Below are positions 21,501 through 31,900 of a stretch of DNA of 64,000 nucleotides, in pieces. The number at the start of each line of letters is the position of its first letter. Position 1 is the first letter of the stretch. The notes under the pieces were generated by a model that did no database searches, was not told where the DNA came from, and saw only the letters and a program-made list of their open reading frames with translations. The stretch is from a virus, in the IMG/VR virus record IMGVR_UViG_3300025093_000012, positions 48,838-112,837 of that record. One strand, written 5' to 3'. The translations under genes and the position numbers were made by a program.

Positions 21501-21910
21501 TCTTCTGTCTCTTCTTCAGAATCAAATTTTGCATTAAATTCTTCTTCACTTTCACCTTCTGATCTAGTTGTATATACTTTACCATTCCAAGTAAAAGTTT
21601 TTTCACCTGCACTTTTAGCTGAGCTAAAGGCTTGACTAAATGATAAACCTGTTGCAGGATCAACACCACTTTGATTATCATCCTTACCTAGGGTATTCCA
21701 ATTGCCCTCCATATCTACAACAGCAGTTTGTGATACACCATTTGCATCAGTCCACATTGCTATACCATTCTCTATGACGGCATTATCTGGAACACCATTA
21801 CCATCAGAATCAGTTAAGTCAACTTCACTAGATCCTTCATCACCTTGAAATATAGGTAATGAACCACCTAGCTTTGCTAACATTAAATATGGATTGTTGT
21901 AAAAAAACAT
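18557..21910 (-). CDS. Cargo-like virion protein with GGSLPxxQ motifs, 1117 aa
   Basis: The N-terminus carries the repeated motif at once (LGGSLPIFQGDEG, residues about 13-26), followed by a very acidic segment. Residues about 90-115 hold a short module, AGEKTFTWNGKVYTTRSE, that is also present in the 2335-aa neighbour as PGQSFVYDGTRYTTDYYG. Further motif copies are YGGSLPYYQNRGE (about 430) and MGGSLTKYQSLGE (about 755). The end reads FGGGFYKPGGEIEIDMN and then YKQLVAAGAEIQIV, a tail I remember from other Bacteroidota phage proteins. A central acidic/Pro-rich linker (about 355-420) lies between motif copies. There is no signal peptide, membrane helix or catalytic motif. It is the second of five giant genes after the tail-tip gene. 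Probably an internal or ejected virion protein; the mechanism is unknown. Confidence 0.85.
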   Translation of the reverse strand: MFFYNNPYLMLAKLGGSLPIFQGDEGSSEVDLTDSDGNGVPDNAVIENGIAMWTDANGVSQTAVVDMEGNWNTLGKDDNQSGVDPATGLSFSQAFSSAKSAGEKTFTWNGKVYTTRSEGESEEEFNAKFDSEEETEDTDVTDITEEAEDEDDANQKIDAFNNKFRNPDQATILSGLGDNPFLELADAIGRGVKSFKGENYYDPGTKSDYMKFTVRNPTGEDLYYDKEDYFRMGYNPGKYLKDEEQVQEEEMMNFLEARRQNRPDMYGKVKDFDMDLFNLTGRGETFGRKGPGQGDLLEQKYSDAEYLGYTQRPDGSSVPYDYLVTGPGNVQLDGVDGIFVDKDFDKGSRPTGVDDSPEWQRSMKNPMNQPVQIPSRSVQPIPTNIPQPQLNPVPVPVITPTNSEMDYEPGQEDLPPMPNDLARYGGSLPYYQNRGEVEMIDVPGIKGVTIEDLYNPNTNKFVTTRETFRDRPTINDYNQSMRNRQVVLEEGSAGTPGAGWMFFPGGVTAGAAQTFINNNRTALENDPVSVGFSLTRPPGFARTITPMLSDSTIVYNTAYGTPGIALDAYEYTDAVAATPDVTGNVYDVFTTNAVPIAPPLYDGPMPKMKRPTVDMVRAENDLLSESFDPEANYFRVHDKDGALVDAGKIRMDRDWWYPLKYFHDNPDRDKTLNSGVFRRVNVDAEKDHEIVFYGMGLGTKYGYRHDNTNVRDTKSYSDFVESLPDVTPGYKAYKAKLDAAYDEAEKQGDTSKKMGGSLTKYQSLGEFGAPTQGTLQPTFSGYSLSGNQSTPFFTSGPTLNNPAGFLNQNVLFSQSTDDTYTPMSNARLYAMNQSVNRSLDEFQAFTADMNKRLENPSLMMNQVNTNPLQTPNVSFEPSEEFLQAKDMMDYTIAEGQGRVTSDGQVLMSSEQMQDVVDETSANLQSQVDSMPEYTGTQENLDRYDRSMELGFDGDLAAMDAYDAAEAEEAQMRSDRADLIDASSERPGFGTRAYNTMLRVADSKPVQTYTKVSDMLIDVAKPVTRIARQFNENRQRANIMNNAFLADNMFAATDADITGNKGNYDPNSGIFRPDDKVVVGTTQSAQFGGGFYKPGGEIEIDMNTYKQLVAAGAEIQIV

Positions 21911-21924
21911 ATAGTTACAGTTTA

Positions 21925-21942
21925 CTTTAATAATATACTAAA
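21925..21942 (-). promoter_or_regulatory. Putative late promoter copy
   Basis: The coding strand reads TTTAGTATATTATTAAAG, 15 nt before the ATG of the 1117-aa gene. It matches the 18-bp consensus seen before the 45544 and 47211 starts at 16 of 18 positions. It lies in the only gap between giant genes in this stretch. Confidence 0.5.
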
Positions 21943-21957
21943 TTATCAGCAGATATA

Positions 21958-24900
21958 CTAATTATTAGGTGGAGTATTCATTCGGTTCATAACATCTAAA
22001 GCATTCATTTTAGTACCCTTGTAATCATTATAGTACATTCTATTAATCTTATCATATAATTTTTTAGCAGATTTAGATTGTTGAGTATTATCATAAACAC
22101 CACGTACATAGTCATTGTAAAATTGAATTTGATTTTGTAATCCAAATTCACCACCATAAGAAAACATAATAGGACGTAACATAGTTTTAGCAGATCTAGC
22201 CATCATATTTGTAAAAGTATCCCACGCCTCTTCAGTATTATCTTGAAATATCTCCCAATTAGATTTAGGCTCTTCTTTAGTAACAACTTTTTCATCCATG
22301 TTGTCAATGTTAGTTTCACTTAAAGTGACAATAGGTATATGGTTATTAACAAACCTTGCATAATTGTCTGCTTTCTTACCAGGCCTCCAAGTTTTGGCTA
22401 ATGAAGTATAAACATCAAAGTCTTCACTATTTTTATCTTCTCTACTAATTTGTGTTTGGTATCTATTACCTAATATTAATGCTGTAGCTATTGCAGATTT
22501 TTCTGGATCCATTAACTCACTATTATTAATATCAAATTGATGATATTGAGATATTGTATTTTCCCCATCATTATAAGAAAAGACTCTACCTTTAAAATCA
22601 TTTGCTTCAGCTATTTTATACTCGTCAGGAGAAAGTAAATCTATTTCAGCTTGAGATAATTTAGTTTCTATTGGTGTTGTAAAATTAGTTTCAAATCTCT
22701 TATCTGCCTCAGCAAGAAGTTCTCGTTCTCTTGGATCTGTATTACCATCAGCAACTCTTAACTGTGTCCACCCTACACTGCGGTAAGGCTCCTTTCCCTT
22801 TCCTGATATGTTATCATACTTTCTTTCTACAGAACCTGAACTTCCTTTACCAGTTACCGCTTTCCTTATTAATCTACTATAATCTGAAACCCAATTATTT
22901 CTGTCTCCCATACCACTTTCATAACCATATATACCAAATGCAGTAAGTGCTATATCATTATATAAATCACCATCTATATTTAGTATTTCCATCATGTCCT
23001 TTTTATTAGTAGCTAGTGCATTTAAAAAAGGTTTTGTAATTTCATTATATTCTTCAAGTCTATTACCTGCTGTTCCATCTATATAACCACTCTCCTCAGC
23101 AATGTCATTGTTATATTCAAACATTATAGGTTTGTAATTATATAAATTATTTATAGATGTATTTATACCTTGACCACCTTCTATCTCACCAATAACTTCT
23201 CCTTTAGAATTCAACTGATCATATGATGTTTCAGCTTTCTCAATATTTTCTTTAGATGCATACAAATTAAGTTTCCCATTTTCATACACAAAGGCATTAT
23301 CTTTATCTTCAGGTAAGACATACATCATAGTACCCACACCTACATCTGGGTTATCATATAATTCTTGTAAGTCAGTACATTTTCCATTAATACATCCGTT
23401 TGTTAATCTATTGTTGGTTCCGTCATTATCATATAGGTTACTAACTCTACCTCTTGTAACTCCATGAAATGCCATAGATTGACTAATACCATCTTCATTT
23501 TCAAAAGTGAATGAAGGAACATCTGCTCTAGTATCAGCTCCGTATGCTCTACCACCATCAGCTTTTGCAGAAGATATAGTATATACCCCAGCTCCAGTTT
23601 GTTTATTACCACTCTTCCAGTCTACCTTAGTTCTATATCCTGGAACTTTTATAAGCTCATCAATGGTACTAACACCATTATCTTTCATAGCTTCATTAAG
23701 CTCATCCTGAGATAATTGTTTTCCTTTATAGTATACTGCTACTTTAGTTACTGTAGCAGCATCTCCTGTTGCTTGACCAGTTAATACATCATATGATTGT
23801 CTTGGAGTTTCTTCACCTGGATAAAGAAGATGTATCTTACCTTTCTTTTCATCTAAAATTAAATACGCATTAGATGCTGTTCTATTAATAGTAAGTTTCT
23901 GCCCTACTCTTAGATTGTTTTGATTTTGTCTAGATATACCATTATCAGCCATAAGTCTCCCTAGACTAACTCCTTCTTTCTCAGCAATTTTTGTAAGATT
24001 GTCTCCTGCTTTTACTGTATATACTTTTTCTACTTTCTCTTCATCTACACCATACTCATCATTCATACCCTGAACAATAGTTTGAAATTGATCTAACTTA
24101 TTTATTTCTTGTATATTATTCTTTTTACCAGAAACACTACGCCATACACCATTTTCATCTTGTTCTCTTTTTACCCATACTTCATTAACAGGAGTTGTAT
24201 CATTTACAACAACTTCATCTATTGTAGTTATAGGTGATACTGCAGCAGCTTCTTGACTTTTAGTACTTTCAGTTTCTTCATATTGAGAATGTTGAGGAAT
24301 AATCAATTTTTGATTAACTAGTATTAAAGATGGATTAGTAATATTATTTAACTCAGCAATCTCTGCAACAGACACTTTATATCTATTAGCTATTGCACTA
24401 AGTGACTCACCTCTTTTAACTCTGTGTTTTAATACAGGATTGTTTGACTCAGCAATATCTTTACTATTAACGTCAAAAAATACTTGTTCTCCTGGACGGA
24501 TCATACCTTCTCTTCCTCTAAATGTAGGATTCAGATCTACAAGTTCTTTTAATGTAAGACCATTGTCTCTAGCAATTCTACCTAATGTATCTCCTGATTT
24601 AATAGTGTATGAACCACCAACTCTCATTATAACAGGTTCAATTAGTCCACGTTCCTCTAATTCCTTTTTAGCAATAGGAGATATTACACCACCCCTGTTA
24701 TACAAATCAAGTTGTTGCTTGAGTCTATTCATCTTTCTCATAAACTCACCACCACTCTTTTTATCTTCTAATACTCCTTTTCTAAATGTTTCAATATATT
24801 CATCTGGAGTCTTATTAGAATACTCTGCGTTCTCACCATACAATTTTGGGAATACAGTTTCTAATGATTTACCATCTCTAATGTGGTAACCAATATATTC

Positions 24901-27900
24901 TCTTGCTCCTTGTCTACCTAAAAAGTTAGATAATGCAGCAATGTCTAACATTGACATTCCATGATCAACATCTTTGTACTCATTATACACCTCTTCTCCA
25001 GCAAGTAACAATCCTGGAATACCTTCTAATTCACCATAAGCTCTTTTTCTAAATAGATCTTTTTGAAAGTCAGTGTCTTCTGCAAACTCTGCTCTTGTGC
25101 CATCATACTGATCTTTTACCTCACTCCATAACTGACCATATAAACCAGTTGCAGATGATTCAGGATTTAACATTAACACACCATTCAAACTTTCTGTGTG
25201 TCTTATACCACGCTCTAAGTCATCAAAACTTACTGTCTCTTCTCCTTCTTGTGCAGATCTCAAACTGCCTCCACGTTTTTTATTAGTCCAAGATTCTTGG
25301 AATACATACTCTTTAAGTGGAATAGCTCTTACAGAATGTGCATCATGTTCTAATGCTCCTTCAGTCTTATATGTTGCACCTTGATCTCCTGCATGTGAAA
25401 TAAGATCTTTTACATAATTTACTGAAAAAGGAAGTCTTCCCATTTCACGTAACTGTTGTGAGTGAGATAATTCCTCAAGTAAAATATCCATTAAAGCATA
25501 GGGTCCACCTTCCATGTAGTCTTCTGTAATAAATATATTACCTCCAGATGAAGCATCAGTCATAGGATTGACATGAGGAGCAACTCTTGACTCTTGTCCT
25601 GTTAGTCCTGCAGCCACATCCGTAACTTCTTGAAAGCTTGGTGAAAATCCTCCTAAAAATCCAGGTTCATAATCTGCACCTATATTAAGATTAGGTTGTC
25701 CTAGTTGATTCCAAACATCTATAAATCTATCATAAGTACCTTGGTCATATTGATAATCAATACCTTGTTCAAGTAAACCTAATACTCTATTTGTATTTGC
25801 ATCTTCAGTTTGACCATAGTAATCAGTAGTGTATCTTGTACCATCATAAACAAAACTTTGACCTGGTCCAAGATCTTTTCTTGCTTTTCCAAATGCATCA
25901 TCTTTATTAGATGCTTTACTTGTATAATCTTTTGGAGCAGAAATAGCATCAAATTCTCCTGAAAGAAATCCACCAACAGCTGATGCAGCATCTTCATAAC
26001 CTGCACCTCTTGTGTAGTTATATGGATTTGCATATGTTGATGCTAACTTACCTATATCATCATAACCTGTAGCCTCTTCTAATTTATTACTTAAATATTT
26101 ATTTACATCAGAATTTACAAATGCATCTTTAGCTCTATTATATAAAAAAGTCAAACCAAATCCTGTCTGTGCTTTAGGTAAATCACCACCTTCCTGATAA
26201 TACTTATTCATTATATTAATAAAGTTCTGTGGATCTTTAAGATTTAAATACTTACGCATACCAGATAAATCACCAGCTGTTTCAAAATGCTTTAATGTAT
26301 ATGGGTCAGATGGTTTAAGACCAAGTCTTAATCTTTCTTCCATCATTCTAGCTTTAATCTCAGTTGGTTGTGTATAATAACCAAAATCATACCTACCACT
26401 CTTTCCAGATTTACTAGATGATTTTAATAAATCTGTATTTACTAGTCCTTTTAAATCAGATCTTTGTTGTCTGCTTAATCTCCCACTTCCTGCATCCATA
26501 AAATGTGACCACTCATGAATATTTGTACCTTGTGTATTTCCAAAACTGCCAACTCTGTTGGTATAAAATTTATTTCCAAAGTTTCTTCCAGCTGCAGGAT
26601 GAAAATAAATACCTCCTGTATTAAGACTTTTATCTAAATAATTTTTGGTTGCATCAAATCTTCCTTTTAAAGTTCTTGGATAATCGGCAAACATATCTTT
26701 ACCTAATTGTAAGTATGTATTAGAAAATTTATTACCTGGTGCATTAGCAGCAATATCATCTATGCTTGGAAATTTAATATCTGGATACCTACCTAATACT
26801 TGTATACCATCATCTCTTACTGGTCTAGTAATCTTTAGTATATCATCATAACTTTGTCTATAGTTAATCTTATCATGTATAGTAGGTACATAACCTGATT
26901 CTAATGGATTACCTTTTGTAAACATAAAACCAGCAGGTCTATTCTGATTTAAACCTATTCTTAAATTACCTTGATTAAAGTCTCTTGCTAAACGTACCTG
27001 TTCAGTATTTACATATTTTTGATAAGCTGGATCATTTATATAATTCTCTACATATTTAAATGTTCCTTGATCAGTATTTGGTACACCTGATTTTATTTTT
27101 GAACGCTTTATTGCAAGATCAACATCTTTTATAATATTCTTTCCTGCTGTTTTTCCTGTTTGAACAATAGGCTTTCCTGCCTGTACACCTGCTGGAATAA
27201 AAGGTACTGCACCTAATGCATTAAATGCTGCATCAACATACTCTCCTTGTTTTAAATCATCTACAGCAGCATCACCATAACCAAGAAATGCAAATGGATT
27301 TAACACATCAAATGCATAATCATATGGGTTTCTATTTGGTACATCCATAGGAATTCTATCTGGAAGGTCCTGCCCTCTTACTAAATATCCTAATGTTGTC
27401 ATTGGATTTGCTAAATAGCTCATCCCTTTTTCTATTATGGATGGTTCTTCATAAGGTCTTATTTCTCCCTGATCTGGAGGTAAAGGAACTCCTTCCTCTT
27501 CTTGAAGTTGAATATTTGTATCTATTATAGGTGGCATTGCCACTCTTGTATTATCTGAAGGAGCAACATATGGTTCAATACCTAATTGTGCCATAGGCAA
27601 TGATCCACCTTTTTGATTCTTTGGTAATACTAAATACTCAGGACGGTGTGGTTCTCTTCCAAACAACCAGTTGTAATACTCAGCATCATATAACTTTTTT
27701 GTATGTTCTGAAGGTATATAACCGCCATCATCTTGCCAAGTGCCTCCTTGAAATCCATCTACATTATGATAGACAGATTGATTGCTAAATGTAGGATGAT
27801 TAGGTTTCTTCCATTTATCACTACCATGATTATCCTCATCCATTTTTTCAAAGTCACCAGACTTCCAAAAACCTTGTATATCATAAGCACCCATGTCCAT

Positions 27901-28965
27901 CATGATATCTCTACCCTGTCTTGCAGATTCAGACTTAACCCATTCTGTAAACTGTGTTAGCTCATCTTCTGTTAGATCAGTATTATACTTATCACGAAAC
28001 ATCATCTCAGGATCAAAATCACCACCCGCTTGAGCCATAAATAATTCACTCTGTTGAGAATCATCCATAGCAATATTATTTAATAACCAAATAAGATCAT
28101 CTTCTGAGTAGTTTTTTAAAAGTCTATTTTTAAGATAACTACTCTTAGATTTTCTTAATGTTTCTTTATCTATATCCTCTGTACCTGCATCATAAAGACC
28201 TTGTTGAAATAATTCAAACCTAAGAGCATTTAAATCTGATTTATTTTCATCAGGCTCTGTGTCATGACGTGTTTGTCCTTCATAGGTTTGTAGTCTAGAA
28301 ACTAATTCATCTATATCATATTGATTTAATCTATCTCCAGTTTTTCTATTAGGTTTAAAATTTTGTAATTCAGCATGCCCATATTCATGAGCTATTATAG
28401 AACTTCCATCACCATAACCATATTTTTCTGCATCGTCTGAATTATAAATTATAAGGTCATCAGATGGTGAATACATAGAACCATATGCACTATAAGGTTC
28501 ACCTTTATACATTTTTATTAATTGGTCAATAAATCCTGGTGTTCCGCGTTGAACCATATAACCAGTATCAGCTACTTGACTTGCTCTTAAATCTCTCTCA
28601 TCCTCTGGAAAATTATAACCAGATGACTGCAACCTTTCTAAATATTTAGGTGAGTTTATATAATTAAGAGTAAAATCTTTTGCATCACTATTTTGAAATA
28701 CTCTATTTGGATCTTGTGGTTCTAAAGCATCAAATAATTCTCCATAAAAACCTCCACCTCTCTGAACCAACGGAACTTCAAAAACAGAACTACCAGGAAA
28801 TGTATAGTTAGCACCTGGCATCATAACTCTGCTGTTACCTAAATTATCCATACCAAACACAGGAAAGTCTACATCTTTCATAGTTATATTACCTGATGGT
28901 ATTATATTATAAGGATTATTCTTATCCTTACTTGTTCTCTTATATCCGTCTTTACTGTACTTCAT
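21958..28965 (-). CDS. Multi-domain peptidoglycan-targeting virion protein, 2335 aa
   Basis: Recognisable parts in order: a zincin site HEYGH (193-197, IIAHEYGHAELQNF); a WKSGDF..KKPNHPTF segment (about 360-400) like one seen in other phage internal proteins; a second zincin site HEWSH (817-821); a degenerate third, EELSH (1164-1168), where the first His is Glu; a lytic-transglycosylase-like segment (about 1245-1290: TESLNG, then NPESSATGLYGQ); three LysM repeats (about 1450-1495, 1510-1555, 1645-1697); an L,D-transpeptidase (YkuD)-like domain with His1834 (AFHGV) and Cys1858 (TNGCIN); and a second transglycosylase-like segment (about 2005-2055: GYESGMGD, SVGWTQL). GGSLPxAQxG-type motifs separate the blocks. 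Several activities would cut or bind murein, which fits a protein ejected to open the cell wall, like the cargo encoded after the muzzle gene of crAss-like phages. Its ATG overlaps the upstream stop by one base (TAATG). Enzyme activities are predicted from motifs only. Confidence 0.85.
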   Translation of the reverse strand: MKYSKDGYKRTSKDKNNPYNIIPSGNITMKDVDFPVFGMDNLGNSRVMMPGANYTFPGSSVFEVPLVQRGGGFYGELFDALEPQDPNRVFQNSDAKDFTLNYINSPKYLERLQSSGYNFPEDERDLRASQVADTGYMVQRGTPGFIDQLIKMYKGEPYSAYGSMYSPSDDLIIYNSDDAEKYGYGDGSSIIAHEYGHAELQNFKPNRKTGDRLNQYDIDELVSRLQTYEGQTRHDTEPDENKSDLNALRFELFQQGLYDAGTEDIDKETLRKSKSSYLKNRLLKNYSEDDLIWLLNNIAMDDSQQSELFMAQAGGDFDPEMMFRDKYNTDLTEDELTQFTEWVKSESARQGRDIMMDMGAYDIQGFWKSGDFEKMDEDNHGSDKWKKPNHPTFSNQSVYHNVDGFQGGTWQDDGGYIPSEHTKKLYDAEYYNWLFGREPHRPEYLVLPKNQKGGSLPMAQLGIEPYVAPSDNTRVAMPPIIDTNIQLQEEEGVPLPPDQGEIRPYEEPSIIEKGMSYLANPMTTLGYLVRGQDLPDRIPMDVPNRNPYDYAFDVLNPFAFLGYGDAAVDDLKQGEYVDAAFNALGAVPFIPAGVQAGKPIVQTGKTAGKNIIKDVDLAIKRSKIKSGVPNTDQGTFKYVENYINDPAYQKYVNTEQVRLARDFNQGNLRIGLNQNRPAGFMFTKGNPLESGYVPTIHDKINYRQSYDDILKITRPVRDDGIQVLGRYPDIKFPSIDDIAANAPGNKFSNTYLQLGKDMFADYPRTLKGRFDATKNYLDKSLNTGGIYFHPAAGRNFGNKFYTNRVGSFGNTQGTNIHEWSHFMDAGSGRLSRQQRSDLKGLVNTDLLKSSSKSGKSGRYDFGYYTQPTEIKARMMEERLRLGLKPSDPYTLKHFETAGDLSGMRKYLNLKDPQNFINIMNKYYQEGGDLPKAQTGFGLTFLYNRAKDAFVNSDVNKYLSNKLEEATGYDDIGKLASTYANPYNYTRGAGYEDAASAVGGFLSGEFDAISAPKDYTSKASNKDDAFGKARKDLGPGQSFVYDGTRYTTDYYGQTEDANTNRVLGLLEQGIDYQYDQGTYDRFIDVWNQLGQPNLNIGADYEPGFLGGFSPSFQEVTDVAAGLTGQESRVAPHVNPMTDASSGGNIFITEDYMEGGPYALMDILLEELSHSQQLREMGRLPFSVNYVKDLISHAGDQGATYKTEGALEHDAHSVRAIPLKEYVFQESWTNKKRGGSLRSAQEGEETVSFDDLERGIRHTESLNGVLMLNPESSATGLYGQLWSEVKDQYDGTRAEFAEDTDFQKDLFRKRAYGELEGIPGLLLAGEEVYNEYKDVDHGMSMLDIAALSNFLGRQGAREYIGYHIRDGKSLETVFPKLYGENAEYSNKTPDEYIETFRKGVLEDKKSGGEFMRKMNRLKQQLDLYNRGGVISPIAKKELEERGLIEPVIMRVGGSYTIKSGDTLGRIARDNGLTLKELVDLNPTFRGREGMIRPGEQVFFDVNSKDIAESNNPVLKHRVKRGESLSAIANRYKVSVAEIAELNNITNPSLILVNQKLIIPQHSQYEETESTKSQEAAAVSPITTIDEVVVNDTTPVNEVWVKREQDENGVWRSVSGKKNNIQEINKLDQFQTIVQGMNDEYGVDEEKVEKVYTVKAGDNLTKIAEKEGVSLGRLMADNGISRQNQNNLRVGQKLTINRTASNAYLILDEKKGKIHLLYPGEETPRQSYDVLTGQATGDAATVTKVAVYYKGKQLSQDELNEAMKDNGVSTIDELIKVPGYRTKVDWKSGNKQTGAGVYTISSAKADGGRAYGADTRADVPSFTFENEDGISQSMAFHGVTRGRVSNLYDNDGTNNRLTNGCINGKCTDLQELYDNPDVGVGTMMYVLPEDKDNAFVYENGKLNLYASKENIEKAETSYDQLNSKGEVIGEIEGGQGINTSINNLYNYKPIMFEYNNDIAEESGYIDGTAGNRLEEYNEITKPFLNALATNKKDMMEILNIDGDLYNDIALTAFGIYGYESGMGDRNNWVSDYSRLIRKAVTGKGSSGSVERKYDNISGKGKEPYRSVGWTQLRVADGNTDPRERELLAEADKRFETNFTTPIETKLSQAEIDLLSPDEYKIAEANDFKGRVFSYNDGENTISQYHQFDINNSELMDPEKSAIATALILGNRYQTQISREDKNSEDFDVYTSLAKTWRPGKKADNYARFVNNHIPIVTLSETNIDNMDEKVVTKEEPKSNWEIFQDNTEEAWDTFTNMMARSAKTMLRPIMFSYGGEFGLQNQIQFYNDYVRGVYDNTQQSKSAKKLYDKINRMYYNDYKGTKMNALDVMNRMNTPPNN

Positions 28966-31900
28966 TACCTAAATGATACGTTTATTTTACTATTGTTTAG
29001 TTTCAATATCATCTTTCTATTTCCTGAAACTCTCTTTCTTAATACAACTGCATTCCAGTAGTGTCTAAACTTCTTACGTTGGAAGAATGGTTTGTTTAGA
29101 TCTATGTTAGCTAAGTTTAAATCTCTAATGTATCCGTTAAGTTGAGTTATAAATATTGGCTCACTAACATTAGGATCAAACTCACCTCTATTATTAGTTA
29201 CATCCCAGAATTGATTGAATCTATATTTCTGCTCTTCCTTACTATATAGTATTTGAATATCATTAGGTGTAATCTGTGGATACTGAGTAATTAACGGAGC
29301 ATTGTTTTTAGGTGATAAATTTAATGCTAATAATCCTGATACTTGCTCTGTGTTATGTAGAATTGCTTCATCAAAATTATAATCTAAATCATGGAATCTA
29401 TCACCACAATCATTATCTAGATTACCTCTATATATGTATGACTCTAATTGATACTCTATACTTCTTACTGTATTAACTGTTTGTCCAACAGATTCAATTA
29501 GCTCTACCTCCCATGGATAATCTTCTGTATAGTAGTTTGTATATAAGTCACATCTATCGTTATGTTTCCAGATACCACCTCTCTCATTAATAGAAGGGAT
29601 ACAGCATAAATAATCAAATTGACACATTGTAGGGTCAGGATTAACAAATGCTGGATTACCAATACCTGTATCTTCATTATAATATTCTGCTATACCATTT
29701 GGTATATCATCAGGACATGTTCCCAATTGTTGTAAACTTCCAGGTACATATGAATCTGGTAAACTGTTTTCTATATCACAATCACATTCTATCTTTCTAC
29801 ATATACCATTTTTACGGTCACCTAATTGTTCATTACAATCTAATGGATCAGTTAAAATTTCATATGGTGAATCTATTGATATTCTTTCATAACCTTCAGG
29901 ACATGTGCATGTAATAGTAGCACATATATTATCAGCTAACTCAGCTGAAAATGGTGTGATTTCAAGAGGTGTTAAATCTAATCTTTGGAAATTAGTATTA
30001 TTATTAGTTATTATATCAAACTGAGCAGCAGGTGCAGTATTAGTAGGATGACAAAATATACCCCATGACTCACTATTAATTTCTGCTATTCCTTGATTAA
30101 ATGCATCTATGTTCGGTAATCCAAATACAACATTAGGTAAATCTGTTGGAAAAGAACTTCCTTGAAACTGTGAATAGTATGCTGCTCCTGCAGCATTAGG
30201 ATTATCCCCTGCAGCACCATCAGCAAGTTGAATATGTATCCTTCTATACAATGGGTTTGCTGTTCTATCACCTAATGTAGAATTTGTAACATCAGATAAT
30301 TGTTGTTGACCATTATCAAATGCTTCATAAAAGTCAGTACCTTGAGTAGATGAAGTCATTGCATCTGTTCCCCAGTTTGTACTACCTGTATAGTGTGACA
30401 TTGAGATACTATTGGTATTATAGTTCCCCGACATATCTGGTGTAACATTTGAATATGAAGTTCCCCATTGATTAAGACCTATCTGTGCATTACCTGAATT
30501 CATCTCTGGTGCAAATTCTGCAACAAACTCATCTACAAACTGCTGAAATGAATTAAAGAAACTGCTAGTTGATCCTGAGCGGTCAACACTAATTACTATA
30601 TCTACAAGACACTCTGCTTGATCTGATACAGGAACTGGTAGTTCTTCATCAACAATCACATTACCAGGAACTTCAGTTGTCCCTTGTTGACAACATTCAT
30701 TAGTTACGGGATCATAAGTAAATCCAGGAGGACAAGATGGTATTTCATCTAACTCAATATTCTTTGTTGTAAAGAAATGATTTAAGCTAGGTATTGTTAA
30801 ATCAGGATGCCAGTCATGGAATGAAATCCATGCTTTAGCTTTTGGATCATAACTTACCGTCCAAGAAACATCTTTAAAGTATTGCTCATCATCAATGCTA
30901 ATAGGTATAGTATTATCTATAAATTCTCCAGGTATAACTTCTGTATATATACAAGTTGATGTACCAATAGTATCATTAGCATCTGGGCATAAACCAGTTA
31001 CTGTTGGAACAAAACCATTAGAATCAGGAGGACATTCACAATCATATGTAGTAGTATCTCTTCTACAAACTGGACAATCTTCCGTCCCTCCATCTGTACC
31101 ATCCGTATATTCTGTATATCCTTCATCACATCTAAACCCTGTTGTTCCATTCTCACGTAAGAAGTCATTAACATCAGATGACCATAGTTTTGGTAAGCTT
31201 GCCCATGATGTTGCACTTTGAATATCTAACCAATTATCTACATCAATTACAGCAGCAGCTAAAGCTCCAGGTGTTCCCTGTTGATTCAAACCTGTCATTC
31301 TAAATCTAGTACATCCTTGCTGCAACTCATATCTGTATATCCAAGCTTTTGAATATTGTGATGCATTAGCTGCATCTCCTGCAAGCCAAGCAAAGTTTCC
31401 TCCAGCACCTGTTTGACCAGACCAAATGCCAGCTAATCCAACACCAAATAGTGTATTATCATTTGGTTGAACAACTGTTGACCAAACACCACCAATATTT
31501 TCTTCAAATAAAAATCCATTATCAGCAGCTAATAGTATATGTACAGTTTTAGGTACAGGCACATTAACCTGAAACTCAGCTACTGCAAAATTATTTGGTT
31601 CATTACCTGACCCTCTCATTAATGCATTTACTATACCATTTGTATTATTAGCTGGAGTATTTCTCCACCAAGTATTAGATCCGTTATCTGTTATGTAATG
31701 CCATGTATTTGGATCTGCTTGATTACTAGGCATTCCATCAATTGCTACATCATCAATAACAATTGGCCAGTCTCTACCATATCTACTATTACCATAAGAA
31801 GCTAATCCAGCACTTGTACCCACACCAATTGCAGCACCATACTCATAAGTTGTAGTGCTAGTTAAAATAGGTTCTAGTTCATACTCACCTTTACATAATA

